Part shown: positions 9,577-17,904 of the stretch, one piece after another | Layout of the letters: the number at the start of each line of letters is the position of its first letter | How positions within the stretch are numbered: the stretch's first letter is position 1 | The notes under the pieces: generated by a model | Database searches by the model: none | What the model was told of the DNA's origin: nothing | What the model saw: the letters and a program-made list of their open reading frames with translations, nothing else | Origin: Candidatus Gastranaerophilales bacterium | GTDB lineage: Bacteria; Cyanobacteriota; Vampirovibrionia; Gastranaerophilales; Gastranaerophilaceae | DNA length: 64,000 nt | Assembly (NCBI GenBank): GCA_928722015.1 | Contig: CAKMWI010000011.1 | Location: forward strand, 186,001-250,000 | Reading direction: 5' to 3' | Program-made: the position numbers and the translations under genes

Positions 9577-10761
9577 TTATATAGAATTTTTAAAAAGATT
9601 ATCTAATCTTTCACAAGCCTCAACTGTATTTTCTCTGCTACCAAAAGATGTTAGTCTAAAATAACCTTCTCCATTTCTACCAAAACCGGCCCCCGGAGTT
9701 CCTACAACCTGAATATTATTTAATAAGTAATCAAAAAACTCCCATGAGGTCATATTTCTCGGACATTTCAACCAAATATAAGGAGAATGCTTACCTCCAA
9801 TATGCCAAATATTATGTTTAGTTAAAGTATCAGAAATCAATTTAGCATTCTCTTTATAATAATTAAGATTTTCCTGAATTTCTTTTTGACCATCAATTGT
9901 AAATACAGCCTCTGCACCTCTTTGGATAATATAAGGAACTCCGTTAAATTTAGTTGTCTGACGTCTTAACCACATCTTATTTAAAAGTCCCTCTTCCAGT
10001 GCTTTAGGAACAACAGTATAACCGCATCTGGTTCCTGTAAAGCCGGCCATTTTAGAAAGAGAACAAAATTCTATAGCACAATTTTTGGCTCCTTCTATCT
10101 CATAAATACTTCTTGGCAAATTTTCATCAGTTATAAAACACTCATAGGCAGAATCAAAAAGGATTACAGCATGGTTCACATTAGCATAATCCACCCATTT
10201 TTTTAATTGTTCTTTATTATAAACTGCACCTGTCGGATTATTAGGTGAACATATATAAATAATATCAGCCTTTATAGAATTATTAGGAAGCGGTAAAAAA
10301 TCATTTTCAGCATTTGCATCAATATAAACAATTTTTCTACCGGCCATAACATTTGTATCAACATAAACCGGATAAACCGGATCCGGAACCAACACCGTAT
10401 TATCCATATCAAATAAGTCTAAAATATTACCTAAATCAGACTTAGCTCCATCAGAGATAAATATCTCGTCCAAATCAAGATGAACATTATGTGATTCATA
10501 ATAAGAGCAAATTTTTGTTTTTAAAAAATCATATCCCTGTTCCGGCCCATATCCATGGAAAGTTTCCTTTACACCCATTTCTTCTGAAGCATTTTTCAAC
10601 GCATTAACAACAATCTTACATAATGGCAAAGTTACATCACCTATTCCAAGCTTTATAATCTTTTTATCAGGATTATTCGCTGCAAACTCGCCTACTTTTT
10701 TAGCAATAGTTGAAAATAAATAACTGTCAGCAATATTTTGATAATTTTTGTTTATATTCAT
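9577..10761 (-). CDS. dapL: LL-diaminopimelate aminotransferase
   Basis: DapL converts tetrahydrodipicolinate directly to LL-2,6-diaminopimelate with glutamate as amino donor, feeding lysine and peptidoglycan synthesis. This route is typical of Cyanobacteria and relatives. The class I/II aminotransferase features are clear: LGIGDVTLPL at 38-47, SPNNPTGAV near 172-180 and the PLP lysine K237 in SLSKMAGF. The start at 10761 is chosen over an upstream in-frame ATG because GGGAG lies 7 nt before it and the upstream ATG would overlap the promoter -10. The protein is 394 aa. Confidence 0.95.
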   Translation of the reverse strand: MNINKNYQNIADSYLFSTIAKKVGEFAANNPDKKIIKLGIGDVTLPLCKIVVNALKNASEEMGVKETFHGYGPEQGYDFLKTKICSYYESHNVHLDLDEIFISDGAKSDLGNILDLFDMDNTVLVPDPVYPVYVDTNVMAGRKIVYIDANAENDFLPLPNNSIKADIIYICSPNNPTGAVYNKEQLKKWVDYANVNHAVILFDSAYECFITDENLPRSIYEIEGAKNCAIEFCSLSKMAGFTGTRCGYTVVPKALEEGLLNKMWLRRQTTKFNGVPYIIQRGAEAVFTIDGQKEIQENLNYYKENAKLISDTLTKHNIWHIGGKHSPYIWLKCPRNMTSWEFFDYLLNNIQVVGTPGAGFGRNGEGYFRLTSFGSRENTVEACERLDNLFKNSI

Positions 10762-10796
10762 CTCTTTACTCCCTGTTGTAACACATTTCAACAAAA

Positions 10797-10805
10797 ATTA
10801 TAGCA
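10797..10805 (-). promoter_or_regulatory. Extended -10 promoter of dapL
   Basis: On the minus strand TGC-TATAAT is a perfect extended -10 (TATAAT at 10802-10797). The predicted start near 10790 leaves a leader of about 30 nt with GGGAG before the dapL ATG. No good -35 is seen at 16-18 bp, as is common for extended -10 promoters. Confidence 0.6.
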
Positions 10806-10809
10806 TAAA

Positions 10810-10834
10810 CCCCTGATAAATAATTAATCAGGGG
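10810..10834 (-). terminator. Hairpin between the calpain-like gene and dapL
   Basis: Arms CCCCTGAT (10810-10817) and ATCAGGGG (10827-10834) form a perfect 8-bp stem with a 9-nt loop. It lies 37 nt past the stop of the calpain-like gene and immediately upstream of the dapL -10. No U-run follows on the minus strand, so it is either an imperfect terminator or an operator for dapL. Confidence 0.5.
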
Positions 10835-10870
10835 TCAATAAATTAAATTAAATAATGAATAATCCAGAAT

Positions 10871-12262
10871 TCAATTCTGCAACTTTAACTGTGGATTGAA
10901 TAGTCCTGGAAACAATATATTATGCAAAAAGTTTTGAATAGTATTAGAACTTAAATCGTTATTATTTGGAACAATACCATTTTCCTGGTTAAAATTATCA
11001 AAATGTTTTTCTGAAACCGGTGCAACATTCAAACTTACTGTCATAGCTTCAAAATCTCCCCTTGGAATACGTTCAGGTTTAGTTGTATCCCAAGGATTAA
11101 CAACTTCTACATAAGTATCAGTAATTTTAGTAACCGTTAATGCATGCCCGCCACCGGCTTTTGTAGAGCCATCAGGCCCATTATGAGCAACAATTACTCC
11201 TACAGTAATTGAATAATTCTTTTCTTTACCTTTATATTTGTCAAGCATCCTCTGCAAATCTGACTCTTTATTATAAATATGATTTACTTCAACAATGCCC
11301 GCAGCACTTCTTCCAAGAGAACCTTTTGAGTTTTTCATTTCTTGTCCCAAATAACCATATTCCCCTGGCTTATAAAGCTTTATATGTTTCCTTTTAGATT
11401 TCTTAGCCAGATACAAATCTGATTTCTGTCCGGTTAAAATAAAGACCGCATCATACATCATTCCACCTGACAATGTGTCAGATTCCGACATTGGACCTAT
11501 CTGACCGGCAATATAACGTTCACTTTTTTTACCCAAAGCCTTGTTGGTTTTAACAATCTCTGCTCGAAAAGCTTCCATTGCCAACTCCAAAGCTATAACT
11601 TCAATATCTCCATAAGCATAAGACTTGCCTGACATAGTTTTTGCTTTTTCTATAGCAGAAGCAGTTATTGTATACTTTCCGGTTATTGCACATTTATCGC
11701 CATAACCGGTATTAATATAGTGGTTTCTGGCCGCAACCGCACCGGGAAGAGTAACCGTATATGAACCGTTAGGATTTTTATGAACATTCTTTTTTAGAAT
11801 TTCTTGTCCGTCCTCAGTATTAACTATCGATTTTATAGCAGCTAATAAATAGCAATCTCCGCGTTTTCCCTGTTTAAAATCATCAATTTGTCCGTTTGCC
11901 TCTGCTATATTATCTTTATATTCCTGAATTTGTTCAGGAGAACAAGAATTTTGTCTGGGTGCAGATGTTCCTCTATGAATAGGATTTGAAACATTATCCA
12001 CATCAATAACTCTAACCCCATTTTTCTCTAAACCAAGTTCATACGAAGGTTTTTCAGGTTGAAGTTTTTGAGGTTTCATATATTTACTAAGCTCAATAAG
12101 ATATCTGATATATGAATCTCTTGACATAATAACAACCTTACCGTCAGAACGTTTTACAAAAATCAAATTATTTACACTATTTTTTTCTTTATTTTCATTA
12201 GGCAAATATGATAAATTTGCAGAAATATGCGAATCCAGAGCATTTATATTTTCCAAAACCAT
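10871..12262 (-). CDS. Calpain-like (peptidase C2) cysteine protease
   Basis: The C-terminal two-thirds resemble a calpain protease core. The nucleophile Cys is C137 in QGKRGDCYLLAA, the general base is H373 in GGGHALTV, and the orienting Asn is N389 in VVNPWD. This is the C-H-N order and spacing of peptidase family C2. Residues 1-125 are a hydrophilic N-terminal extension without a signal peptide. A central region (about 200-350) has helical pieces including SERYIAGQIGPMSE. Calpain-type proteases are scattered in bacteria and mostly uncharacterised. An AGGAG ribosome site precedes the start. Activity is predicted from the intact triad; the target is unknown. Confidence 0.78.
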   Translation of the reverse strand: MVLENINALDSHISANLSYLPNENKEKNSVNNLIFVKRSDGKVVIMSRDSYIRYLIELSKYMKPQKLQPEKPSYELGLEKNGVRVIDVDNVSNPIHRGTSAPRQNSCSPEQIQEYKDNIAEANGQIDDFKQGKRGDCYLLAAIKSIVNTEDGQEILKKNVHKNPNGSYTVTLPGAVAARNHYINTGYGDKCAITGKYTITASAIEKAKTMSGKSYAYGDIEVIALELAMEAFRAEIVKTNKALGKKSERYIAGQIGPMSESDTLSGGMMYDAVFILTGQKSDLYLAKKSKRKHIKLYKPGEYGYLGQEMKNSKGSLGRSAAGIVEVNHIYNKESDLQRMLDKYKGKEKNYSITVGVIVAHNGPDGSTKAGGGHALTVTKITDTYVEVVNPWDTTKPERIPRGDFEAMTVSLNVAPVSEKHFDNFNQENGIVPNNNDLSSNTIQNFLHNILFPGLFNPQLKLQN

Positions 12263-12398
12263 AAAATTCTCCTATATTTCCCCGTATAAATATAAACAAA
12301 TTTTCATAAAAAAAATTGTTTAACAATATTAAATTTGTTAAAGAATATTTACCAAAATTAATATTTTGACAAAAAATATTTTTTTTTGAACTTAGTTC

Positions 12399-12407
12399 TG
12401 CTATAGT
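12399..12407 (+). promoter_or_regulatory. Extended -10 promoter of the uridine-kinase-like gene
   Basis: TG-c-TATAGT (hexamer 12402-12407) is a good extended -10. The predicted start near 12414 leaves a leader of about 38 nt containing GAAGGT before the ATG at 12452. A small dyad GAAC-TTA-GTTC (12388-12398) overlaps the spacer and could be an operator. Confidence 0.45.
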
Positions 12408-12451
12408 TTATAAAAAGCTATGGTCGTAGTAATAAAAAATGAAGGTAAAAA

Positions 12452-13336
12452 ATGGTAGATATACTGCATAAATCTAAAGAAATAGAAACTGCAATTAAAA
12501 CAAAAAAAATGTATGTTTCAACTCCGTTTAACAGACTTCAATCAATAGAGAATAAATTAAATAAAATTTTTGAAGAAGAACTTAATTCGGAAGGCTCAAT
12601 TTTAGTAAGCTACAAACCTGCAATTATCTCAAAACTAGCAAAATTTTTATCAGGATATATAAATCGTTCAGCATCAATTGGACTTGCTGGAGAAACTGCA
12701 AGCGGAAAATCAACCATTACTCTAGATATTATAGATACAATTAAATCATTCGCAACAGAATTTGAAATTGAAAATGCTATTACCAGAGTAAATACAGATG
12801 ACTATTACTATGATCGTTCAGATATGGTCAAAAAAGCCGGAAGTTTTGCTGAATTTGCAAAAAACTATGATTTAGATGTGCCTCAAGCTCTTGAATTAGA
12901 ACTCATGAACAAACACATTAAAGAATTATTATCAGGTAAATCTGTTTACCTTCCAAAATATGACATGTCAGGAACTGCAAAAAGATATGATAATTATACA
13001 TTGGCTAATCCTTCCAAAATTGTTATTTCGGAAGGATTATTCACACTTACTGACAAAATAAAAGATGCTTTTGATTTCAAAATATATGTTGATGTAAGAA
13101 GAGAAGTTCAAAAAGACAGATTTTATGTTCGTGCGGCAGAAAGAAATCTTGGTTCATCCGCTGACGGAATATATAAAAATGCATCAGACAAAGCTGAAAT
13201 TTATATTCGTCCATGTAAAAACGAAGCAGATATAGTTCTTTCAGGAGAAGCCATACGAGCAAGATATAAAGCATTTTTGAATAAACTAATCTGTATTGTA
13301 CAACAAGAAAATTTTCGCAATAAAGAAATTATATAA
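12452..13336 (+). CDS. Uridine kinase / phosphoribulokinase-family P-loop kinase
   Basis: The protein has Walker A G80-ETASGKS-T88 in the context typical of uridine kinases, then NTDDYYYD, which in Udk binds the nucleoside, and LPKYDMSG. It is 294 aa, about 80 residues longer at the N-terminus than bacterial Udk, and this extension is helical. The likely reaction is ATP-dependent phosphorylation of uridine or a related nucleoside for pyrimidine salvage. The family also includes phosphoribulokinase and pantothenate kinase, so the substrate is not certain. The ribosome site is GAAGGT. Confidence 0.75.
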   Translation: MVDILHKSKEIETAIKTKKMYVSTPFNRLQSIENKLNKIFEEELNSEGSILVSYKPAIISKLAKFLSGYINRSASIGLAGETASGKSTITLDIIDTIKSFATEFEIENAITRVNTDDYYYDRSDMVKKAGSFAEFAKNYDLDVPQALELELMNKHIKELLSGKSVYLPKYDMSGTAKRYDNYTLANPSKIVISEGLFTLTDKIKDAFDFKIYVDVRREVQKDRFYVRAAERNLGSSADGIYKNASDKAEIYIRPCKNEADIVLSGEAIRARYKAFLNKLICIVQQENFRNKEII

Positions 13337-13344
13337 ATATTCAA

Positions 13345-13767
13345 TTATTGTTCATAAGTTTTTATTTTCCTGCCATATTTGTCATATTGTGTAATTCTAC
13401 CTGAGGAATCTTGTTTATATGACCCTGTTTTTCGGCCGTATTTATCATAACTGGTCGTTGTACCATTTGAATTTTTTTGAAAACTACCAACCTTTTGACC
13501 ATATTTGTTATACTTTGTAGTTGTATTTCCATTAGTTTTATATGAACCGGTCTTAAGTCCATAGCTGTCATAAACATCAGTTATATTTCTATTCGTATTA
13601 TAAAAAGATTCTTTTTGACCGTATTTATTATATTTAGTGATAGTTGAACCTGAAGTTTTATAAGAACCTGTTTTTCGACCATATTTATCATAAATATTCA
13701 CCTCTGTTCCAAAACTCAAGCCTGAAAATAGAACTATTAATAATAAACTTGTTAAAAACTTTTTCAT
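13345..13767 (-). CDS. Secreted protein of tandem KYGxKxGSY repeats
   Basis: The 140-aa product begins with a signal peptide (MKKFLTSLLLIVLFSGLSFG). The mature part is almost entirely about six copies of a 20-21-residue unit with consensus YDKYGRKTGSYK followed by a polar linker. Tyr and Gly are strictly periodic, so the mature chain should form a regular beta-type array like other YD-type repeats. It is exported, probably to the surface or periplasm. The start at 13767 is preferred over a Met six codons upstream because AGGGA lies just before it. Function is unknown. Confidence 0.75.
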   Translation of the reverse strand: MKKFLTSLLLIVLFSGLSFGTEVNIYDKYGRKTGSYKTSGSTITKYNKYGQKESFYNTNRNITDVYDSYGLKTGSYKTNGNTTTKYNKYGQKVGSFQKNSNGTTTSYDKYGRKTGSYKQDSSGRITQYDKYGRKIKTYEQ

Positions 13768-13882
13768 AATTTCCCTATAAAACAAACTTTTTTAATAACA
13801 ATATAATTAATAACATATAAAATTAAAAAATATATATTTAAAATAAAAATTTTGTGATATATTTAGATTATAGAGAATATCT

Positions 13883-13954
13883 GCGGGCATAGTTCAGTGG
13901 TAGAATGTCTCCTTCCCAAGGAGAAGATCGCGAGTTCGAGTCTCGTTGCCCGCT
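13883..13954 (+). tRNA. tRNA-Gly (anticodon CCC)
   Basis: The cloverleaf folds fully. The acceptor arms are GCGGGCA and TGCCCGC. The anticodon stem is TCTCC/GGAGA around the loop TTCCCAA, with anticodon CCC at 13915-13917. The T arm is GCGAG-TTCGAGT-CTCGT. The discriminator base is U at 13954 and the CCA tail is not encoded. It is a single-gene unit. Confidence 0.95.
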
Positions 13955-14021
13955 AATAATTAAAATCCGTAAAAGGTCTTTTTATAATAATAACTATTTT
14001 TAGTAAATCAAAATGAATTTG

Positions 14022-14030
14022 TGATACAAT
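14022..14030 (+). promoter_or_regulatory. Extended -10 placing the start of transcription on the ATG
   Basis: TG-a-TACAAT (hexamer 14025-14030) ends 6 nt before the ATG at 14037, and no Shine-Dalgarno is present. A standard start about 7 nt downstream of the hexamer would fall on the A of the ATG, giving a leaderless mRNA. Confidence 0.5.
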
Positions 14031-14036
14031 ATTATT

Positions 14037-14555
14037 ATGAAATTTACATTAAAAACAACTATTTTACTTAGTTTAATGTTTTTTAGTTTAATATTAACAA
14101 ATGGGTGCACAAATAAAGAAACTCTCAATGCGCACTCTATCAATACCCCCAATCCATGGACAAATTGTAATCAAGATTTATCTTGTGCAGCTAAAATTGC
14201 AGGATTTAAATTTCCAATAAAAATTACCGATATACAAATTAGTGCAATGAAAGGAATGATTGAAATAAATTATCCCTTAGATAAATCCAGAACTGTTACT
14301 ATAAGAAAAACAACAGAAGAAAATTATAACAAATTTGATATCAGCGGAGATTATAACAATTATCCGATAAGAGATTCTCTTAAACTTGACAACGGTGTAG
14401 AATTAACAGTCAGAAGAGACAACAAACTAATATATGTCGCATATCTTGGGGCAGAAGCCGGATTTTATTCGATTAACTGTCCAAAAGGATTAACAAAACA
14501 AGAAATTCAAAATATATACGATATAATTGCAAAAGCTGAATCCAATAAATTTTAA
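14037..14555 (+). CDS. Probable lipoprotein of unknown function
   Basis: The 172-aa protein starts with a basic residue, a hydrophobic core and LTNGC (C24). This resembles a lipobox, although N at -2 is unusual, so lipidation is likely but not certain. The mature part is small and polar and contains EINYPLDKSR and a C-terminal LTKQEIQNIYDII helix. I do not recognise a domain. The gene has no ribosome site and probably a leaderless transcript. The YkgJ-type gene follows 21 nt later and may be co-transcribed. Confidence 0.6.
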   Translation: MKFTLKTTILLSLMFFSLILTNGCTNKETLNAHSINTPNPWTNCNQDLSCAAKIAGFKFPIKITDIQISAMKGMIEINYPLDKSRTVTIRKTTEENYNKFDISGDYNNYPIRDSLKLDNGVELTVRRDNKLIYVAYLGAEAGFYSINCPKGLTKQEIQNIYDIIAKAESNKF

Positions 14556-14576
14556 GAAAAACAAATAATATCAACT

Positions 14577-15185
14577 ATGTTAAACAATTATTTAAAATAT
14601 TTAAATATGCTGGATGAAAAACTAAATCAATTTTTCGAAAAACAAAAGCCCTATATTTTTTGCAAAAAGGGATGTGCAAAGTGCTGCAAAAATGCCCGAT
14701 ATCCGTTTTCAGAGATTGAATTTCAATATTTAATAACAGGATATAAAACATTACCAGAAAACACAAAACAAAAAATCTGTTCAAATATCAAAAATATACT
14801 TGAAAAGAAAAATATAAATGAAGATTTTAACTATCAATGCCCGTTTCTCATAGATGATATATGTTCAATATACAAATACAGAGGAATAATATGTAGAACA
14901 TTCGGACTACTCAATACAGCAGAACCTAAGGGAACAGAAATTCCATTTTGTACTTTGGAAGGCCTTAATTATTCAAATGTCTATGACACAAAAGAAAGAA
15001 AAATTTCTGAAAAAATGTTCGCAAAATTACATATCCAACAGGAACCTATTGTATTTAATGTAAGATATGATTTTTTAACGTCTCAAGATTTTGGTAATGG
15101 CTATGGTTTCAAATTTGGAGAAGTTCAGCCACTGATAAAATGGTTAGAAAAATCTGAAATATTTTCTAAAAAAATTTTAAGTTAA
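14577..15185 (+). CDS. YkgJ-family cysteine-cluster protein
   Basis: The 202-aa protein has the YkgJ-type metal-binding pattern: CKKGCAKCC near residues 22-33, then CPFLIDDICSIY and RGIICRTFG. These Cys-rich motifs are thought to chelate Zn or an Fe-S cluster; the enzymatic role, if any, is unknown. It has no signal peptide. No ribosome site is visible, so translation may be coupled to the lipoprotein gene 21 nt upstream. Confidence 0.82.
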   Translation: MLNNYLKYLNMLDEKLNQFFEKQKPYIFCKKGCAKCCKNARYPFSEIEFQYLITGYKTLPENTKQKICSNIKNILEKKNINEDFNYQCPFLIDDICSIYKYRGIICRTFGLLNTAEPKGTEIPFCTLEGLNYSNVYDTKERKISEKMFAKLHIQQEPIVFNVRYDFLTSQDFGNGYGFKFGEVQPLIKWLEKSEIFSKKILS

Positions 15186-15230
15186 TAACAATCTGCTACA
15201 ACTAAATATAAACAGCTTCCTAAAATAATC

Positions 15231-15259
15231 TTGACAAACTTTCAATATATTGCTACAAT
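15231..15259 (+). promoter_or_regulatory. Consensus sigma-70 promoter
   Basis: A perfect TTGACA (15231-15236), a 17-bp spacer ending in TGC, and TACAAT (15254-15259) precede the SprA-like gene. The start is predicted near 15266, which leaves a very short leader with AAGGAG. It is the closest to consensus of the promoters I noted in the window. Confidence 0.8.
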
Positions 15260-15280
15260 TATAGCAATAAAGGAGTGTGT

Positions 15281-15646
15281 ATGGTTACAAATTGTTTATC
15301 AAAACTTGCAAAACAAGATTTAATTAACCAAAACTATAATCATATTTATGCGCACGAAATGGCACATAAAACAGCTGGCGGACAATTTGCAGGAGCAATT
15401 TCTATCGAAAAAAATGCTGATGGAATACCTGTTTCCGGTCATGTACCGATACAAATGCCAACTTTAAATAAAAACAATCCTCAAAAAACAATTGACCATG
15501 CAAATACAGTCATTAGAGCCGCACTTGCACCTTCAGACCCTTCAAGTCAGGATTATAAGGTCGCAAATCAAGCAACACAAATCAAAATGCAAGCTCAAGC
15601 AATAAAAAATAAAAATCAGGGGAATAAATTAGACATAAGAGCTTAG
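15281..15646 (+). CDS. SprA-like putative metalloprotease domain protein
   Basis: The 121-aa protein matches the core of the SprA-related family (putative metalloprotease domain). It has H25-EMA-H29 (HExxH) followed by KTAGGQFAG, a SGHVPI segment, and the late IRAALAPSDPSSQD block with a Gln/Ala-rich helix. Here the domain stands alone, without the longer N-terminal part seen in other members. The start at 15281 (ATG) is preferred over the GTG at 15275 because AAGGAG overlaps the latter. The catalytic role is assumed from the motif only. Confidence 0.75.
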   Translation: MVTNCLSKLAKQDLINQNYNHIYAHEMAHKTAGGQFAGAISIEKNADGIPVSGHVPIQMPTLNKNNPQKTIDHANTVIRAALAPSDPSSQDYKVANQATQIKMQAQAIKNKNQGNKLDIRA

Positions 15647-15693
15647 CCTATAAAAGTACACTCCCTATCATTTATTACGAAATATTGAAATAC

Positions 15694-15721
15694 GTGAAAA
15701 GATAAATTTTTAGTATATAAT
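15694..15721 (+). promoter_or_regulatory. Possible ftsZ promoter
   Basis: TATAAT (15716-15721) is perfect. GTGAAA 16 bp upstream is a poor -35. The resulting leader of about 18 nt carries the very strong GTAGGAGG ribosome site of ftsZ. Confidence 0.45.
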
Positions 15722-15745
15722 ATAAAGTAAAATGTAGGAGGTACA

Positions 15746-16888
15746 ATGGAAAATATAATATCAAGTTACGATAGTAACTCAAGATCAAATATAAACCCTA
15801 CCCGTATCAAGGTTATAGGTGTTGGTGGCGGTGGCGGTAATGCCGTAAACAGAATGATTAAGGCAAAACTTGCAGGTGTTGAATTCTGGATTATGAATAC
15901 AGATTTACAAGTTTTGACATACAGTAATGTGCCTAATAAACTTCAACTTGGAGTAGGAACAACTAAAGGTCTGGGTTCCGGTGGAGATCCTTCTACCGGT
16001 GAAAGAGCAGCGGTTGAAGTTAAAGATGAAATTACTAAAGCTCTTGACGGGGCAGATATGGTTTTCATCACCGCAGGTATGGGTGGAGGCACAGGCACAG
16101 GTGCTGCTCCAATCGTTGCACAAATTGCAAAAGACCTTGGTATTTTAACTATTGCTTTTGTTACAAAACCTTTCTATTGGGAAGGCAAAAAAAGAATGTC
16201 CCAAGCTGAAGCAGGAATAGAAAAACTAAAAAAATATGTTGATGCAATTCTTGTTGTACCTAATGATAAATTACTACAAGTTGTTGAAAGACAAATAGGA
16301 CTTCGCGAAGCTTTCTGTGTAACAGATGAGGTCTTATATAGAGGTATACAGGGACTTTCTGATATTATTACTATCCCTGGCATGATTAATATCGATTTTG
16401 CTGATGTAAGAAAAGTTGTAAAAGATTCCGGAACAGCCCTAATGGGTATAGGAAGAGCCCAAGGAGAAGGCAGAGCAATCAAAGCCGCTGAGATGGCTAT
16501 TAATTCACAACTACTTGAATCTTCGATTGATGGAGCTTCAGGTATCATTGTTAATATTACAGGCAGCTCAAATATGACACTTTATGAAATAAATGATGCA
16601 ACTTCTGTAATAAATAATGTAGTAAAAGATGATGCTGATGTAATCATTGGTACTGCTATAAATGAAGCCTTCCAGAATGAAATTCAAATCACTGTTATTG
16701 CAACAGGTTTTAGTGAAAAAGCTAAAGATACAACACCACAATTATCCGCAGCTGAATATTTTCAAGGAAAATCAACAAACAATACAGCTCAACCGTTGAC
16801 AACAAATAATAATTCATCTTCAGGTTTTGGATTTCCTCAAATGCAACCGCTGCATTTAGATGTACCTGATTTTTTAAAGAAAAATTAG
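15746..16888 (+). CDS. ftsZ: Cell division protein FtsZ
   Basis: FtsZ is the tubulin-like GTPase that forms the division ring. G27-G31 (GGGGG) and the tubulin signature GGGTGTG (113-119) bind GTP. The T7 loop N215-I-D-F-A-D220 completes the catalytic site of the adjacent subunit. A short disordered linker of about 45 residues leads to the conserved C-terminal peptide LDVPDFLKK, which docks FtsA/SepF-type anchors. GTAGGAGG precedes the ATG. It is monocistronic, away from any dcw cluster, as in Cyanobacteria and relatives. Confidence 0.98.
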   Translation: MENIISSYDSNSRSNINPTRIKVIGVGGGGGNAVNRMIKAKLAGVEFWIMNTDLQVLTYSNVPNKLQLGVGTTKGLGSGGDPSTGERAAVEVKDEITKALDGADMVFITAGMGGGTGTGAAPIVAQIAKDLGILTIAFVTKPFYWEGKKRMSQAEAGIEKLKKYVDAILVVPNDKLLQVVERQIGLREAFCVTDEVLYRGIQGLSDIITIPGMINIDFADVRKVVKDSGTALMGIGRAQGEGRAIKAAEMAINSQLLESSIDGASGIIVNITGSSNMTLYEINDATSVINNVVKDDADVIIGTAINEAFQNEIQITVIATGFSEKAKDTTPQLSAAEYFQGKSTNNTAQPLTTNNNSSSGFGFPQMQPLHLDVPDFLKKN

Positions 16889-16912
16889 TAAAACTTTCTA
16901 AATAAAACTATT

Positions 16913-16953
16913 AAGCCACAGAAAAATAAAAATTTTCTGTGGCTTTTGGTTTT
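16913..16953 (+). terminator. Rho-independent terminator of ftsZ
   Basis: Perfect 13-bp arms AAGCCACAGAAAA (16913-16925) and TTTTCTGTGGCTT (16933-16945) with a 7-nt loop are followed by TTGGTTTT. It may also stop the convergent NifX-like transcript, since T-rich sequence lies on both sides. Confidence 0.9.
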
Positions 16954-16982
16954 AAACAGCTTCAATCAAACAATATATTCAC

Positions 16983-17381
16983 TTAATGCGAACAATGTCC
17001 ACATCCGTGAGACCCACAAGCATGATGTTCATGTCCATGAGCATGTTCATGGTGAGAACATTTTACATCAGGATTATAATTTAAATCATTAGACAAAAAA
17101 GCAGTTACAGCTTCATCCACATTTCCGCAAACACCGCCATAAAGCTTTATGTTATTATCTTCCAATGCATTTTTAGCTCCTGCTCCAATTCCTCCACATA
17201 TCACTACATCAACATTATTATCAACCAGAAATTGAGCTATAGCACCATGTCCAGCTCCATTAGTCGATACAACTTGAGATGATTTAATACTACCATCTTC
17301 TATTTCATACATTTTAAATTGTTCGGTATGTCCAAAATGCTGAAAAATTTCATCATTATCAAATGTAACTGCGATTTTCAT
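16983..17381 (-). CDS. NifX/NifB-C-like dinitrogenase iron-molybdenum cofactor family protein with His/Cys-rich tail
   Basis: Residues 1-100 match the small Fe-Mo-cofactor biosynthesis family: FDNDEIFQHFGHTEQF at the start and VVICGGIGAGAKNAL in the middle, with an RNase-H-like fold. Such proteins carry or sense metal clusters and occur widely outside nitrogen fixers. The last 25 residues are a His/Cys-rich tail (HEHAHGHEHHACGSHGCGH), likely a metal reservoir. It follows the TSCPD gene by 9 nt on the same strand, so the two form an operon. AGGAG precedes the ATG. Nitrogen fixation is not implied. Confidence 0.85.
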   Translation of the reverse strand: MKIAVTFDNDEIFQHFGHTEQFKMYEIEDGSIKSSQVVSTNGAGHGAIAQFLVDNNVDVVICGGIGAGAKNALEDNNIKLYGGVCGNVDEAVTAFLSNDLNYNPDVKCSHHEHAHGHEHHACGSHGCGHCSH

Positions 17382-17390
17382 ATTTTCTCC

Positions 17391-17672
17391 TTATTTAGAT
17401 TTAGCCAGTACCCTATTTTTATATTCGACCAAACATTTTGCTAACTGATCAGGACAGCTGGTAGGCTTCGGTCCACAGGTAATACCCTGACATCTTTCGA
17501 TAACATCATCGATATCCATTCCTTTAATAAGATTTTTGATGCCTTTAAGATTACCATTACAGCCACCAAAGAACTCTGCATCCACAATTTTTCCATCCTG
17601 AATAGTAACCTGCATCATCTGACAGCAAGTACCACTGGTCTGAAACTGTATAACTTGAGGTTCTTCCACCAT
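17391..17672 (-). CDS. TSCPD-domain protein (TIGR03905 type)
   Basis: This 93-aa protein has the TSCPD family features: TSGTCC near the N-terminus, GGCNGNLKGI in the middle, and ITCGPKPTSCPDQLAKCL at the C-terminus. The same domain is found at the end of some class II ribonucleotide reductases; as a stand-alone protein its role is unknown, and the cysteines suggest metal or cluster binding. The start is the ATG at 17672, since AAAGGA lies 8 nt upstream; an earlier TTG in frame overlaps that site. It is first in an operon with the NifX-like gene. Confidence 0.85.
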   Translation of the reverse strand: MVEEPQVIQFQTSGTCCQMMQVTIQDGKIVDAEFFGGCNGNLKGIKNLIKGMDIDDVIERCQGITCGPKPTSCPDQLAKCLVEYKNRVLAKSK

Positions 17673-17904
17673 TAATTTATCCTTTCTCAAATATTACAAT
17701 CCTCTACTCTGATAATAATGTAGCATATATATAACCATTAGACTTTTATATTAACTATTTTTTAATATTTTATTAAAAATAAACTTTCGCATCACTCAAT
17801 AAAATCACATAATTAATGATACAGATTCTTAATATTTTTAATTTCATGTATCAAAAAATATTTTTTATATGTGTTAAAACTTCCATGTACTATGGGGAAA
17901 AACT

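Noticed and set aside
12388..12398. SOS-box-like dyad GAAC-TTA-GTTC before the kinase gene
   Set aside because: The Gram-positive LexA box has four bases between GAAC and GTTC; here there are three, and the downstream gene is not a repair gene.
16983..17672. Nitrogen fixation locus suggested by the NifX-like protein
   Set aside because: No nifHDK or nifENB genes are present, and this small family is common in organisms that do not fix nitrogen.
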